Positions 20,239 through 31,010 of a stretch of DNA of 64,000 bases are shown here, in pieces. The notes beneath the pieces are model-generated. The model had not been told where the DNA came from, did not search any database, and saw only the letters and a program-made list of their open reading frames with translations. Each line of letters opens with the position of its first letter. Position 1 is the first letter of the stretch. The position numbers were made by a program, and so were the translations under genes. This DNA is from Cryptomeria japonica. Lineage: Eukaryota > Streptophyta > Pinopsida > Cupressales > Cupressaceae. Location: NCBI RefSeq assembly GCF_030272615.1, contig NW_026729340.1, positions 31,536 through 95,535 on the forward strand, given 5' to 3'.

Positions 20239-23200
20239 CAACAATGACAAAGTAATGCAAAGTAACCCCTGTTTCCTTATAAAAAAAAGAGTAGATGTTT
20301 TTGACAATAAGGAATGAAATTTCTCAAAAATAGATTTAAAGTCCTGCATAAACGTTTTCATGGCCAATGTCCATGACTCAAGTAATGAGGTAGCAACCTC
20401 ACTTTCAGTCTTCATCTGGAATGCAAGTTCTTCCATTGCATCAATGGTACTCATCTCTTGAGTTACCATGATAGCTTCTAGGTTGAGAAAACATTTATGA
20501 AGAATCTGCAGTCTTGGCAATAAGAGCAGTTGAAGCTCGTGCAAATCTCTAGTCCGGTTGCTGATCTCTAAGTCCATATTGGTTGTCTGACACTGAAAGT
20601 GATGAACTGTTTGCCCATATGTAGTGAAGAGATCATAGGGCATCTTGAAGGTGCTGATTTATGCCTGGAACTCCGATTGGAGTTTATCTTTCTATTTAAG
20701 CACATCGTCACAAAATAGATGGGGTTGGCAGATTTTACTCAAAAGTAATTTGCCCTCATCCATAGCAACACTGATATCCTTTTGTTGTTTCAGTAGTTGT
20801 GTCCGGAGCTCATTCATTTTCTTGAATAAGGCAACGTTGAGTGCCTTTTCATGGTTCTTCTTTGCAGTGGCTTCAGCAACATCTTCCAAGCATTGTACCT
20901 AGTCCTCCACTATAGTACAAAGAAGTTTGAGCTTAGAGAGAGAGGAATCGGTACTGGGGAGGTTGGTACCAAGAATTAGACTAGTAAGGGTGTCAACCGC
21001 AGTTTGTATGACATCCCGTTCTTTCTTCCTTCACAATTCTTCCAATCTTTCTTGTGGAAGTTTGATGCTATGCAGTAGCTCAGACTCATCTGCAAGAGTT
21101 AGATCAATAAGACTAGTGGTATCAACCTATTTGGTTTGATCACTAGTTGCCTTAGGAGTCTGCCCTCCTTCTTCTATTTTGATCTCTGCTTCTTTGTTCT
21201 TCTTTGCTTCCTTCTCCTATTATGCTCTTTTCTTATCCTCTTCTTTCTTCTTTTTCTCCTCTTCTTTCTTTTTCTTTTCTTCCTCCTTCTTCCTTTCTTC
21301 TTCCTTCCTCTTGTCTTCTTCTTTCTTCTTCTTCTCTTCTTTCCTCCTCTCCTCTTCTTTCCTCTTCTCTTCCTCCTTTCTCTTGTTTTCTTCTTGCCTT
21401 GCTTTTTCTTCTTGCTCTTTCTTTGTTTGTTCTTTGTCTTGCTTTTCTTTCTCAGCTTGTTCCTTATCAGGAGTGACATCCTCATTATCTAAGGCATCAA
21501 CATCAATAGTGTCAATTTGCTCTATCACTCTTTCACCTTCACTGTCAAATGCCTCAGCCAGTTTTCCCGAGGATAGGTCGGGTTCTTGTTCAGCCTGCTT
21601 AGTAGCTTTAGATACTTGGTGCATATTGACAACAACTTTCACATGTATGTGAGTATCCTTTTCCACTTCAGAAGCTTTTCCTTCTAGTAGCCTGAGTCTT
21701 CTCCTTCTCATGAAGAACATGCCTTTGTTCTTATCCATTATATCAAATAATTCAGAATTTGAGGCATGAGGAAAGTATTCTACAAAAAATTTCTCCCTGA
21801 TTTCTTGTTCTTTTTTTATGACAATGTGCCATTTATTATATAAAGACTTATATAAAGAATCTAGTGTAACTGATCTGATCTCAGATGGCGACCAATCATT
21901 AATACATAAGTATTTGATGACTTCTTGTTCTACGTCCTCTTTCTCATTATCATTAAAATCATCAAAATATTCCCTTAAATCATCAAGCACTTTTCTCCTA
22001 ATATTATTAAGAGTTCTCTGACAATGTGTCATTGGCTTATAAGAGGAAATGTCTATATTTATTGGTGTTGAATTTGTAGGAATATTACCGGTAGACTTCG
22101 CCTTCTTGCTTGATTGCCTTATCTTCTTTGTTTGAATTTTCGGTTCAGTGTCCTCTAACTTTGGTGAGTTGGTTTTGGTTTTCCGCTTCCTCACAAATAC
22201 CTTTGCTGGAATAACCTCAGATTTCTTCTTAGCTGGTGATCGCTTGGTCACTTTCAGACTGGCAGAGGTAACCGGTGTAGATACTAATGGCACTACTTTG
22301 CCCATTTTATGTTTTGGGTCTTCAACCGCTGTGACCCTTTCCATGTAGGTACCGGTTCTCTTTTTCTTAGCATCCAGTGGTGAGGCAAGTAGGGTAGATG
22401 CATACCCAATCAACATGTCATTCATTACTTCATACCCCATTGGTTCAACTACTTCCTTTCTTTGTTCCACCGCTTCCATTATGCAGTCATCTATTCCTAT
22501 TGTGAAGCAGATGTCATCTTCATACTTTTTCACAATATCATCAGATATCCTCATTCTCTAGCTCATTTTCCGCTTGAATTCATCAAAATACTTGTTAAGA
22601 ACCTCACGATATCTAGTTCCTACTACTTGTAGACTTTCCTTGATTTGCTTGGAAACCAGTAAGTCAGCAGACCATTGAACATCACCTACTCTAGGGAAAT
22701 AAACTTGAAAGTAGAAGAATAAACTGACCAAAAGTTGGCCAAATCTAAACCTTAGAGAATTGTCATGTTTGATGGACTTCAGATTTAACAACAATTGCTT
22801 CTGTAGACAGGTACATAGGTCAAATGTAGTGTCTTCCTTATTCATTTTGTAAGTAGCATTCATTGCAGCAATAGGGACATAATTCATTCTGCTGGCATAG
22901 AATATCTGGTAACCAATCACCATGCAAGCATATTTCACCAGATCATCAAAGATGGTATTGACGGTCATCACCCGTTGGTCACTCACAGAATCGATGAGCT
23001 TTGTCATTTTAGTTTTGGTGACCTTTCGTAGAGCTGGTACCTCTCCAATATTCCATAAACCGATGATGGAATGAATTGCTTCTAGTGTGATGTCATGCGT
23101 CTGCTCAAGATACATCTTATCACCATGTACTCTACTGAGGATGATGTGGATATGTTCTTCTGTGAACTCTTCCAAAAAGTACACCGCATTGTGCAGTTCC

Positions 23201-23442
23201 ATCTTCTCAAGGACACTATACTTAGGTATGATCTTCTTGTCATCCCCATAGAATAGACTTAGCTGGGAATGAATCACTAGGGACCCTAGGTTCTCCAATT
23301 TATAGTCTATATACCCTGAAACATCTCCCTCAACTATAACTCTGGCGGGTATTTGAGATAGGGCATTATATTTCATTTTCTTTTGAAGAAATTCAGTTGA
23401 ATCTACAAGTGCACTAGAACTAGAGTGCGATGTAGAAGCCAT
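20224..23442 (-). pseudogene. Element 2 ORF2: family-specific protein with Glu/Lys repeat, nearly intact N-terminal 740 codons
   Basis: ATG at 23442 (MASTSHSSSSALVDS). One frame runs to 21220 with a single TAG at about 22558-22560, then stops and frame changes follow, ending with a C-terminal helical segment (to LLAEGE at 20224). Family motifs: IHIILSRVHGDKMYLEQ (about codons 118-135), FDLCTCLQKQLLLNLKSI (about codon 208), a hydrophobic LLVSLFFYFQVYFPRV stretch, and IVKKYEDDICFTIGIDDCIM (about codons 300-320) followed by PMGYE, as in element 1. The middle is basic (Lys/Arg/Ser/Pro). Codons about 650-740 are an almost pure Lys/Glu/Arg repeat, likely a single charged helix. No enzyme recognised. 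Confidence 0.82.
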
Positions 23443-23930
23443 GATAAGAGAGAATTTCGAGAAATACCTTCACAATCCAAATTTTAGGGTTTGCCAATGT
23501 CACCCAGAATACACCACTTCGATTGCTAGATTACCACTTAGTGTTCTTCACTGATAGATTGAAAAAGATCTCTAGATTTCTTTGCAAGATTTTTGAGTTC
23601 ACTTTGAATCACTAGATGAATCGCTCTTTGTCGCTCTGCTCTTGAAAATTCTTCTCTCAAAAATAGATAAGTGAAAATGACAATGAAAACCCTTTTAAAC
23701 AGACTTTCACCTACCATCATAAATGCATCATCACTAGGGCACAAACCCTAATTTTGCCTTTTATTGCTTCAAGTCTTCTGTCAACTGACAGGTAACATAT
23801 ATCGGTTAAGGCCTTTACCAATATAAACTGGGGGTTCGAAATATTTTAGCAATATATTCCCCCTAAGATTTTCTAAAGCTCAGTTTGCCGGTTCAGAGAC
23901 TTACACACTAGGTGCAGAAACTGGTTCATC
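23443..23930 (-). other. Element 2 spacer between ORF1 and ORF2
   Basis: Non-coding leader of ORF2, 488 bp. A GGGGGAATATA purine run at about 23860 resembles a further polypurine tract. There is no recognisable start or splice signal beyond the ATG at 23442. Confidence 0.5.
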
Positions 23931-24387
23931 CTATGACACTTCTTCTGATTTATTTTTCCAAGTTTTAGTCATCCCCACTTGAATGGTTTCAACATCAACC
24001 TTCCCTTCTGGAGTGATCGGTATATCATCTGATAGGTTCTTTCTTAGTCTGCAAGTTTTGGCAATGTGTCCCAATTTGTTGCAATGATAGCATACCATTC
24101 CAGGTGTTCTCCATGGTCCGTTATTCATACTACCATTCTTCCTTCTGCATGTTACGTCAGTGTGACCGCTACCATGACAAATCAAACAAGTTTTTCTCCA
24201 ACTAGTAGCCGCTTGATGACCACCTGACCGATGGTTATAGGTATTGTACCGGTTGGGATTTTGGTTCACAAAGGGTTCCGGGATAACTCCTTGAGTCCTT
24301 GGAGGATATCTCCCAGTGTTGTGCAAAACTGACTTGCATTCAAATGCTCTATACCCAAAATTATTGCATGCATAACAGTTTCCATTG
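23931..24387 (-). pseudogene. Element 2 ORF1, 3' part (zinc knuckles 2-4)
   Basis: Continues the ORF1 that starts at 33034; element 6 sits between the two parts. The translated knuckles in order are CYACNNFGYRAFEC (His replaced by Tyr, so probably non-functional), CLICHGSGHTDVTC and CYHCNKLGHIAKTC, the last in a WRTPGMV context matching element 1. The protein ends KSEEVS. Residues between the knuckles are Asn, Gly and Arg-rich, as in Gag nucleocapsids. Confidence 0.83.
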
Positions 24388-24392
24388 AATCT
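24388..24392. repeat. Target-site duplication of element 6, left copy
   Basis: AATCT, identical to 32294-32298 on the other side of element 6. Joining the two flanks at this site restores ORF1 of element 2 in frame, which confirms the insertion site. Confidence 0.93.
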
Positions 24393-25644
24393 TGTAAAGC
24401 GGAAAATCGCTGTCGAACCCTAGTTGGTCTCCCCTCTTCCAACTCCGAGGAGAGAGAAGGGAGGTTCGCTAGGATTCGATGGGTTTTCACTTAGGGGGAA
24501 GACTTTACATTCAAAAGAGGGGTTGAAACTCATAAGATTCAATCCCACACAATGTAAGATTGGATGCTAAATGAATTTCAAGGGTTTGGAAAGCAAGGCT
24601 ACCCTCTTTTGTAAAGAATATTGATTAAGGAAATTAAGCTAAGAATGCATAGAAAGTCATAAAGATTCGCTTATAAACTGAGTTTAGGTTATAGGATGAA
24701 GCTGCGGACCTGGAATTAGCAGTAAAATGTCGATACGGTGCTGTCCTGCAAATTTGAGAAAAAGTTGTCGGGACGATGGCGCCCGGCGCCACGGTCCTCC
24801 GAAAAATCCACGAAACGAAGGGGGATCGGTTCGTCTCTGCACAAGGATTCCAAATCTTCAATCTCAGCCGCGTACTTGCAACCTACACACAGAAAAGCGA
24901 AGACGATTGGGGGGTTAGGGATTAGGGGTTTGCCTTTAGGTCAAACCCCGGTTTTGGAATTAACCAAGAAATGAGCAAGAGCTGTAAATGTAAATGACTG
25001 TAATGTAAAACAAGTACTAATACCTTGTTCTAAGGATGTTGGTATCCTTATGTGCAAAGGTTTAGATGTTGTATGTTGTAGTATGTTGTAGCATGTAATA
25101 AGTGATCTCCTCTTCAATGGTTGAATCCTTGACTTGAATGCAACACTTAGCCTTGAATGGAGACTTGAAATGATCAATTGCTTGAATGCTTGAATGCTTG
25201 AGTATAGTTTCCACGCCTTTTCCCTCATATCGAATGAAAGAGGAAAATGTAGTTTATATACTTGTCAATTAGGGCTGATAGACTGATTTTCCCGACCTTA
25301 GGCCGACCAGGGAAGTATATTTCCAAATTGCAATCAAAAAGACCCGATATCATTTAGAAAACCGGGCCCAAAATAGGACCCAGGGACCAGGGCGCTGGGC
25401 GCCATGGTCCTGGAGGACCAGGGCGCTGGGCGCCCTAGTCTTGAGGGACCAGGGCGTTGGGCGCTCTGGTCCCACCTCCGGGACAGCGGGGTGCAAAGGA
25501 GGTTCAGGCCAGGGTGCATGAAAAATGCAGTTTTCAGTGTCGTGAGCAAGTTTTGGGGTCTCCATTCAGGTTGCGTGTTGCATCGCCATCGTGAAGACCG
25601 AAATGCAGTCGAAATTGCAAGTGTTGCAATTTTAGGACGCTACA
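24393..25644 (-). repeat. Element 6 3' LTR
   Basis: 1252 bp, TGTAAAGCGG to GGACGCTACA as read on the plus strand. Contains three copies of a 31-bp GC-rich unit (25381-25472) built on ACCAGGGCGCTGGGCGCC. Confidence 0.93.
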
Positions 25645-26384
25645 TTTAGCCCCCACTTTAGCGGGAGTATGTATGCTCATACTTCCGGTAAAGTACAAGG
25701 AAACAACATTGAAAGACTTTCACCACGTCAAGGAGGCAAGATACACCAAGCCCCCAGTGGACTAAGGATCTTACGACTTCGATTGACAAAGTAAAAGGGA
25801 AGATCACAAGGGAGAACCATGACTGTCAGTAGTAAGGTTCCCTCACTATGAGTCATGCAAAAGAAATACCAAAAATTTTCAAGACAAAGCTAAGTTTGCC
25901 AAGAAATTTTCAAGTATCTTGAAAGGATAGACAGGGTGTATGCCCCCCTACGTTAAAGTGATCGCACACGCCTCAACGGGGGTGATTGTTTTAACGTAGT
26001 GATACACATAGAAAATGAGAAAGGAAAGGAGCACGTTATCGCAAGGATTTAGCCCCCAAGTGTGAGATAAACCCAAGGATAATGAACACAAACACAAAAC
26101 ACGAGGTGACTTCGCTTTCCTCGGGGTCAGTATGCTGTATGATAAGTCATGTATATATCATATGTATGTATGCATAATTTTTCTTCATTCCCCAATCAAG
26201 GAAGGTCACCTAGAAGAAGGGAACACATGTGTCTTTTGAGTCAACATGAGAGAGACCAAAGAGATCTCAATGCTTTGCATCGTCCTCAAGTAGACAACAC
26301 TAAGGACGACAAATAGAAGAATGAGAATAACATATAGAAGAAGTAACAAAAGAGAGGAGGAGAGAATCTGCTATGCTAATGTAA
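25645..26384 (-). promoter_or_regulatory. Element 6 3' non-coding region with repeated polypurine tracts
   Basis: The functional tract, GTGGGGGCTAAA on the minus strand, abuts the LTR at 25645-25656. Similar GGGGGCTAAA/GGGGGCTTG runs occur at about 26048-26057 and 25748-25756, and a GGGGGGCATAC run near 25940. No ORF; the region where pol would lie in a full gypsy element is simply absent. Confidence 0.65.
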
Positions 26385-27985
26385 CTAGTCTAGCATGTCA
26401 TCTACCCCCCGATCTTGCTGATCAATGTTTCGGGAAGGCAGGGAACACGCTAGAGGAGGAACATCCAACATAGCAGATGGAGCTATCACAAGATCCAAAC
26501 AAGGGCTATGTTCATGTTCCAAGCCACGTTGTTCTTGTCTAGGAGCTAGGATGAGTGCTTTAGAAAATTCATTAGATAAATGGTTATCAACATCAACAAG
26601 TTCATATTTGCTATCAGAAGCAAGAGGAGTAACATTTTCATCATGCATAACATTTTCATCTATATCATCATCAAGATTTATAAAAATAGGATCTTTAACT
26701 CGCACAGGATCAAGACCATCATGCATCTTATGTTTAGGAGATTCAGGCTCAATATCCGGCTGAGGAGAAAATGGAATAATGCTTGTTGAAGGTGTTTTTG
26801 GAGATTGTAAAGTTTGAGAAGCAGCTGCTTGAGCCCTAAGACGACGCTTTCGTCGGCGTTCGCGTGCAGAACGATTACGTCTAGTCTTAGTAGGAAGTGT
26901 AGAAGATAGAGGAGGAGGAATGTTCTCATCCTTATCACTTGGGTGTTTAGGTTGTGGTCTCTTAGGCTGGATAATAGGAGAAGAAGAAGGTCTCTTCTCT
27001 CTATAAAAGGCAAGAGGAGGAACTGCTCCATATAAAGGAGGAATTTTTGGTTTAGGGAGAAGACCAAGTCCATCATGATGAGGAGGTATAGATCTACTCT
27101 TAGGAAGTTTATTAGGCATAGACATAGTCACATCCATGGGGACGGGTTGGGAATCTTCTTGGGGAAAGACATTAGTTTTGTCTTTCAAAGGAAGAATTTC
27201 CTTCTCAAGAATGATAGGAATGTCAAGTTGAGGTGTTCTAGGTTCACTTAGAGATAGGATCATATCTGTTTTCCACTTTTGATAAGATTTAAAAAGATGA
27301 TCACTTCGCGGAGGAAGAGATTGAAATTGTTTAGGCCAAAAGTAATCAATAGGAACACTAGATGTTCTTTCAGCTGGTTTAAAGAGACTATGATTGACAG
27401 TAACAACTTCACCATTATGGGGAAATTTCAAACACTTATGAATAGGAGAAGCAATAGCTTTCATGGAAGATAGCCAAGGATAGCCAAGCTTCACACGAAA
27501 TTGTTCGGAAGAAGGAATAATAGCAAAGTTCACATCAAGAGATTTGTTATGGACCTCAATAGGCAATGTAATAGAACCAATTGCAGGAGAAGAAAATGCA
27601 TCAAATAGTTTCACAATCACATCTGTTTTGTCATATATCACTTGATTCAATTGCAAAGTAAAAAGAAATTCTTCAGTAATAACATTAACCATGCACGAAG
27701 GATCAATAAGCACTCCACGGCAAGGTGTATTCTTGACTTTTGCAACTATGTATAAAGGACCATCAGGTGCTCTAATGGTTTCACTAGAATCAAATGTGAT
27801 GGAAGGTTCTTTAGGGATTTCTTGCTGCTCTACAAAGTTAATCACATTCGGAGTCATAGACACAAGATCATCAGATGAGAAAGAGGAATCATTAGCCTCA
27901 ATCGTATTAGAGGTATGAGAGGTATGAGAAGGTAATGGATCAGTGAAAATCTGAAGATTTTGGTTAGGAGGAGCTATAGATTATC
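26385..27985 (-). pseudogene. Element 6 protease-like ORF with long Pro/Arg-rich extension
   Basis: Open frame from about 27985, in the -1 frame relative to the end of gag, to the stop at 26385, about 530 codons. Codons 60-190 have the fold pattern of a retroviral-type aspartic protease: a GVLIDPSCMVNVITEEF segment, then an FRVKLGYPWL segment where family members have the second conserved strand. The catalytic D-[ST]-G triad is replaced by D-P-S, so proteolytic activity is doubtful even though the frame is intact. The remaining 300 codons are Pro, Ser and Arg-rich (SARERRRKRRLRAQ) and end acidic. It may be a protease-derived structural protein, or an inactive remnant kept open by youth. Labelled pseudogene for the lost triad. 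Confidence 0.65.
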
Positions 27986-29827
27986 ATTCACTCCAGAAAC
28001 AGAAATAGTATTATTATCAATCAAATCCTGAATTTTACCCTTTAAAGAAAAACATTTTTCAGTATCATGCCCAGGCTGACGATGAAAATGACAAAAAGCT
28101 TTGTGATCAAAATAAGGTGAAGTAATCTTTGCAGGATCAATTTGTCTTATAGGAGGAAGAGTAAGCACATTTTGTCCCAATAACTTATTCATAATATCAT
28201 GCAATGATTCATTCAAAGGACTATACTTTCTTTCTTTCCTGAAAAATTTAGAAATAGGAGGCACACCTGATGCTGCATTCACATTGTTGTTGATGATGTT
28301 TTCATTGAATTTGATGGAATCTCTGTTCGGTTTAAACTTCCCAAATGGTTGTTGACTACTATCACCCTTATCACTCGGAGCCATAGGATGTGATTGTTCC
28401 ATTTGACTCACAGTCAGTTGATAATTGTGAAGAGTGGCACACAACTGTTGGAAAGAAGTAAACTCAGAAAACAGAAGTTTGTCTCGAATGTCTTTTTGCA
28501 AATTAGAAATAAATATTCTTTGAATATCATTATCAGGCACTGGAAAAGAAATTTGAGCATACAAATGCTTATATCTACCAATGAAATCAGTCACTTTTTC
28601 TTTAACACCTTGTTTACAATGCATTAAATCAATCAAAGTAACTTTAGGACTTATATTGTTTTGAAATTATTGAATGAAAGCATTTGCAAGTTGTTCAAAA
28701 GAAGTAATAGAATAAGAAGGCAACGAGCAATACCATTGTAGGGCTTTGTCTCTTAATGTTCTGGTGAACAGTTTCGCAAGCAACCTTGGGTTGTAAGCAA
28801 AATTAGTACAAATTGTTTGAAAAGTCTTAACATGTGTTAGAGGATCTCCTTTACCATTATAAAGCTCCAGATGCGGGATTTCAACATGTTTAGGAGGGAT
28901 GGCTCGAACAATGTCAAGAGAAAGTGGGCTCGCAACATCAAATGTGGGCACACTAAACTTAGATTGGTTCATAGAGGCAATTTGTTGTTGTAAAGAAGAG
29001 ACAGTTTGTGCAAGATTATTAATGGTAGCTTCGGTCAAAGAATTCATATTAGGTGTGTTAGATTGAGATGGAGGTGTGATGTTATTGAAAGAAGGTAAAG
29101 AGTAAGGTGGTGGGACCCTATGATAGTCAACCATAGGGGATGATTGGATAGGAGGAACACTACAAGGAGGAATGGAATGGTTAAATGAATTGCCCCCTTG
29201 CATCATGTTCATTTGTGAAGATGTAATAGGAACACTCATTGAAGGAATGTATGAAGAAGTTGGATTGAATGAAGGAAGAGGGTTGATTGAAGAAGAAGGA
29301 TTGCCCCCATGACTAGTGATCACAGGAGGAATGTCTTGTACAGAGGTAGCCATTATGTTTGATGTAAAGGTAGGTATACTAGCAATAAGAGTTGTCAAAG
29401 GAATAGAATGATTGACTTGTGTAGGAGGTTGTGTATAACCTAAAGATTCAGCACAACTCTTCATAGGCATCACATTCGAATCCACAATATGTGCAATACC
29501 ACGCAAAACATCAATTCCATTCTTATCACTTTGAAGCATGCGTTTTAGACCCTCAATTAAAGGAAGAGCTTGACTATCGGGATACTCATGAGACATCCAT
29601 TGGTGAAAATCGTCAAATTGGTTATCCAATTTGGAAAGTTGTTCAACGGAAACTTCATGGAGAGCTTCTTCATCATTCGGAGGATTAGAGGAATTACCCA
29701 TGTCCTTGTTAAAAAGGCTACTCAAATTAGGTTCCATCTCCTCGGTAGTTAAACCTCGGAAAGACTTAATTCTACGGCTTCGTCTAACGGGAATAGTATA
29801 AGTAGGGCTTATTGTTGTAAAACTCAT
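27974..29827 (-). pseudogene. gag: Element 6 Gag (Ty3/gypsy), one in-frame stop
   Basis: 618 codons from the ATG at 29827 (MSFTTISPTYTIPVRRS) to the TAG at 27974, with one TAA at 28667-28669 that follows a Gln codon. Codons 1-290 are Ser/Pro/Asn-rich. Codons about 310-440 form the retrotransposon Gag capsid core: HLELYNGKGDPLTHVKTF, then LFTRTLRDKALQWYCSLP, then KEKVTDFIGRYKHLY. The C-terminus has one zinc finger, CHFHRQPGHDTEKC, followed by FSLKGKIQDLID. The protein would assemble particles and bind RNA. The single stop could be read through or could mark a recent death. Confidence 0.85.
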
Positions 29828-31010
29828 GCACTAGAGAGAGAGAAAAGATTTTGAATTTAGAGGTAGCAATTTTTAGTAAAAACAGCCAATCTTTCAGATT
29901 TAAGCTGTTAAATGCAATCACAACAGTCTCCCGAAATTTCGGAAAAAATGTTCGGGACCGTGGCGCTTGGAGTGCAACACGGTCCTTGCAACTTTTTTCG
30001 AAATTTGCAGGGATGAAAGGTATGATGATTTTAGAGCTAATCTGAAAAAATTGAGTGATTTTACGATCTGTAGATAGGCCAAATTAAAGTTGCAATCTCA
30101 AAATTGAACCCTATCAAGATTGTCGAAAAATGCAAAATTTTGAATTTTGAAAAAGAGAGGGAAACTGAAATTTTGAATTTTATGATTTTAGAGGGAATGT
30201 CAAGAGCAATGCAAATTTTGAATTTTGAAAATTGACTCAATTTCACGCAAAATTCAATTTTGAAAGCCGAAATCAAAGTTGTTGTAATTAAGCACTTAAT
30301 TTCAAAAGTCACAAATTGCAAGAATTTGAATAAAGCACTGAAATTTCGAATGAATGCAAACACACTTTTCAGATTTAGGACAGTAAGAACATAATTTTGA
30401 CACAAAATTTCAGTTTCAATAATTTTTGAATGATTAGGAGCCTTAAACCAAGCAATCACAAGACCAACTTTGACTGTAATTTTGAAAGTGTTATAATTGA
30501 CAAAATCAGCTAAAATTCTGGATTTTAGCAGGAAAATACAGCAAGATCTCGCTCCCGAAATTTTGGAAAAAATGTCGGGGACGATGGCGCTCGGAGTGCA
30601 ACACGGTCCTCGCAACTTTTTTCCAAATTTTCAGGGATGAAAGATATTGTGATTTTATTGCAGAATCCAAAGTTACAGCTGATTTGGAGATGTTTTGATC
30701 GGTCAAATTGTCGGACAAAGGTTGAATTAAGAGGGTTTCAAAAATTAGGGTTTTGACATTTAACCACTTAATTTTCAAAATTAAAGTACAGATATGAATT
30801 GATAATTTATAATAGAAAAGCAGATCTGAAGCAAGCATTAATAATTAAACATTTCGCAAGTTTAATTGCTTAAAAGGAAAATTTAGGGTTTTTATGCAAT
30901 TAACCTCTAAAATTTTACAAAAGATCAAACATGGAAATGTAATCAAGGAATCAATTTTCAGATCTAATCATGAATAATCAGAAAGGATGTTCACGTCGGG
31001 TTCACCAAAA
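29828..31010 (-). promoter_or_regulatory. Element 6 leader with primer site and a duplicated 110-bp module
   Basis: The primer site, TGGTGAACCCGACGTGAAC on the minus strand, lies about 2 bp from the 5' LTR (about 30990-31008). It is unlike the initiator-Met site used by the other elements, and I could not assign the tRNA. Two copies of a 110-bp module (29925-30035 and 30545-30655) share CCCGAAATTT, GGAGTGCAACACGGTCCT and a GCAGGGATGAAAG/TCAGGGATGAAAG end. A related GGCGCC...ACGGTCCTCCGAAAA block lies in the LTR. The leader may carry packaging structures. Confidence 0.7.

Noticed and set aside
21136-21652. Phe/Leu/Ser-rich plus-strand frames resembling membrane proteins
   Set aside because: They are the antisense of the Lys/Glu repeat in ORF2 of element 2.
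26425-26763. Plus-strand frames opposite the element 6 ORFs
   Set aside because: Antisense shadows of the protease-like and Gag frames, which carry the recognisable domains.
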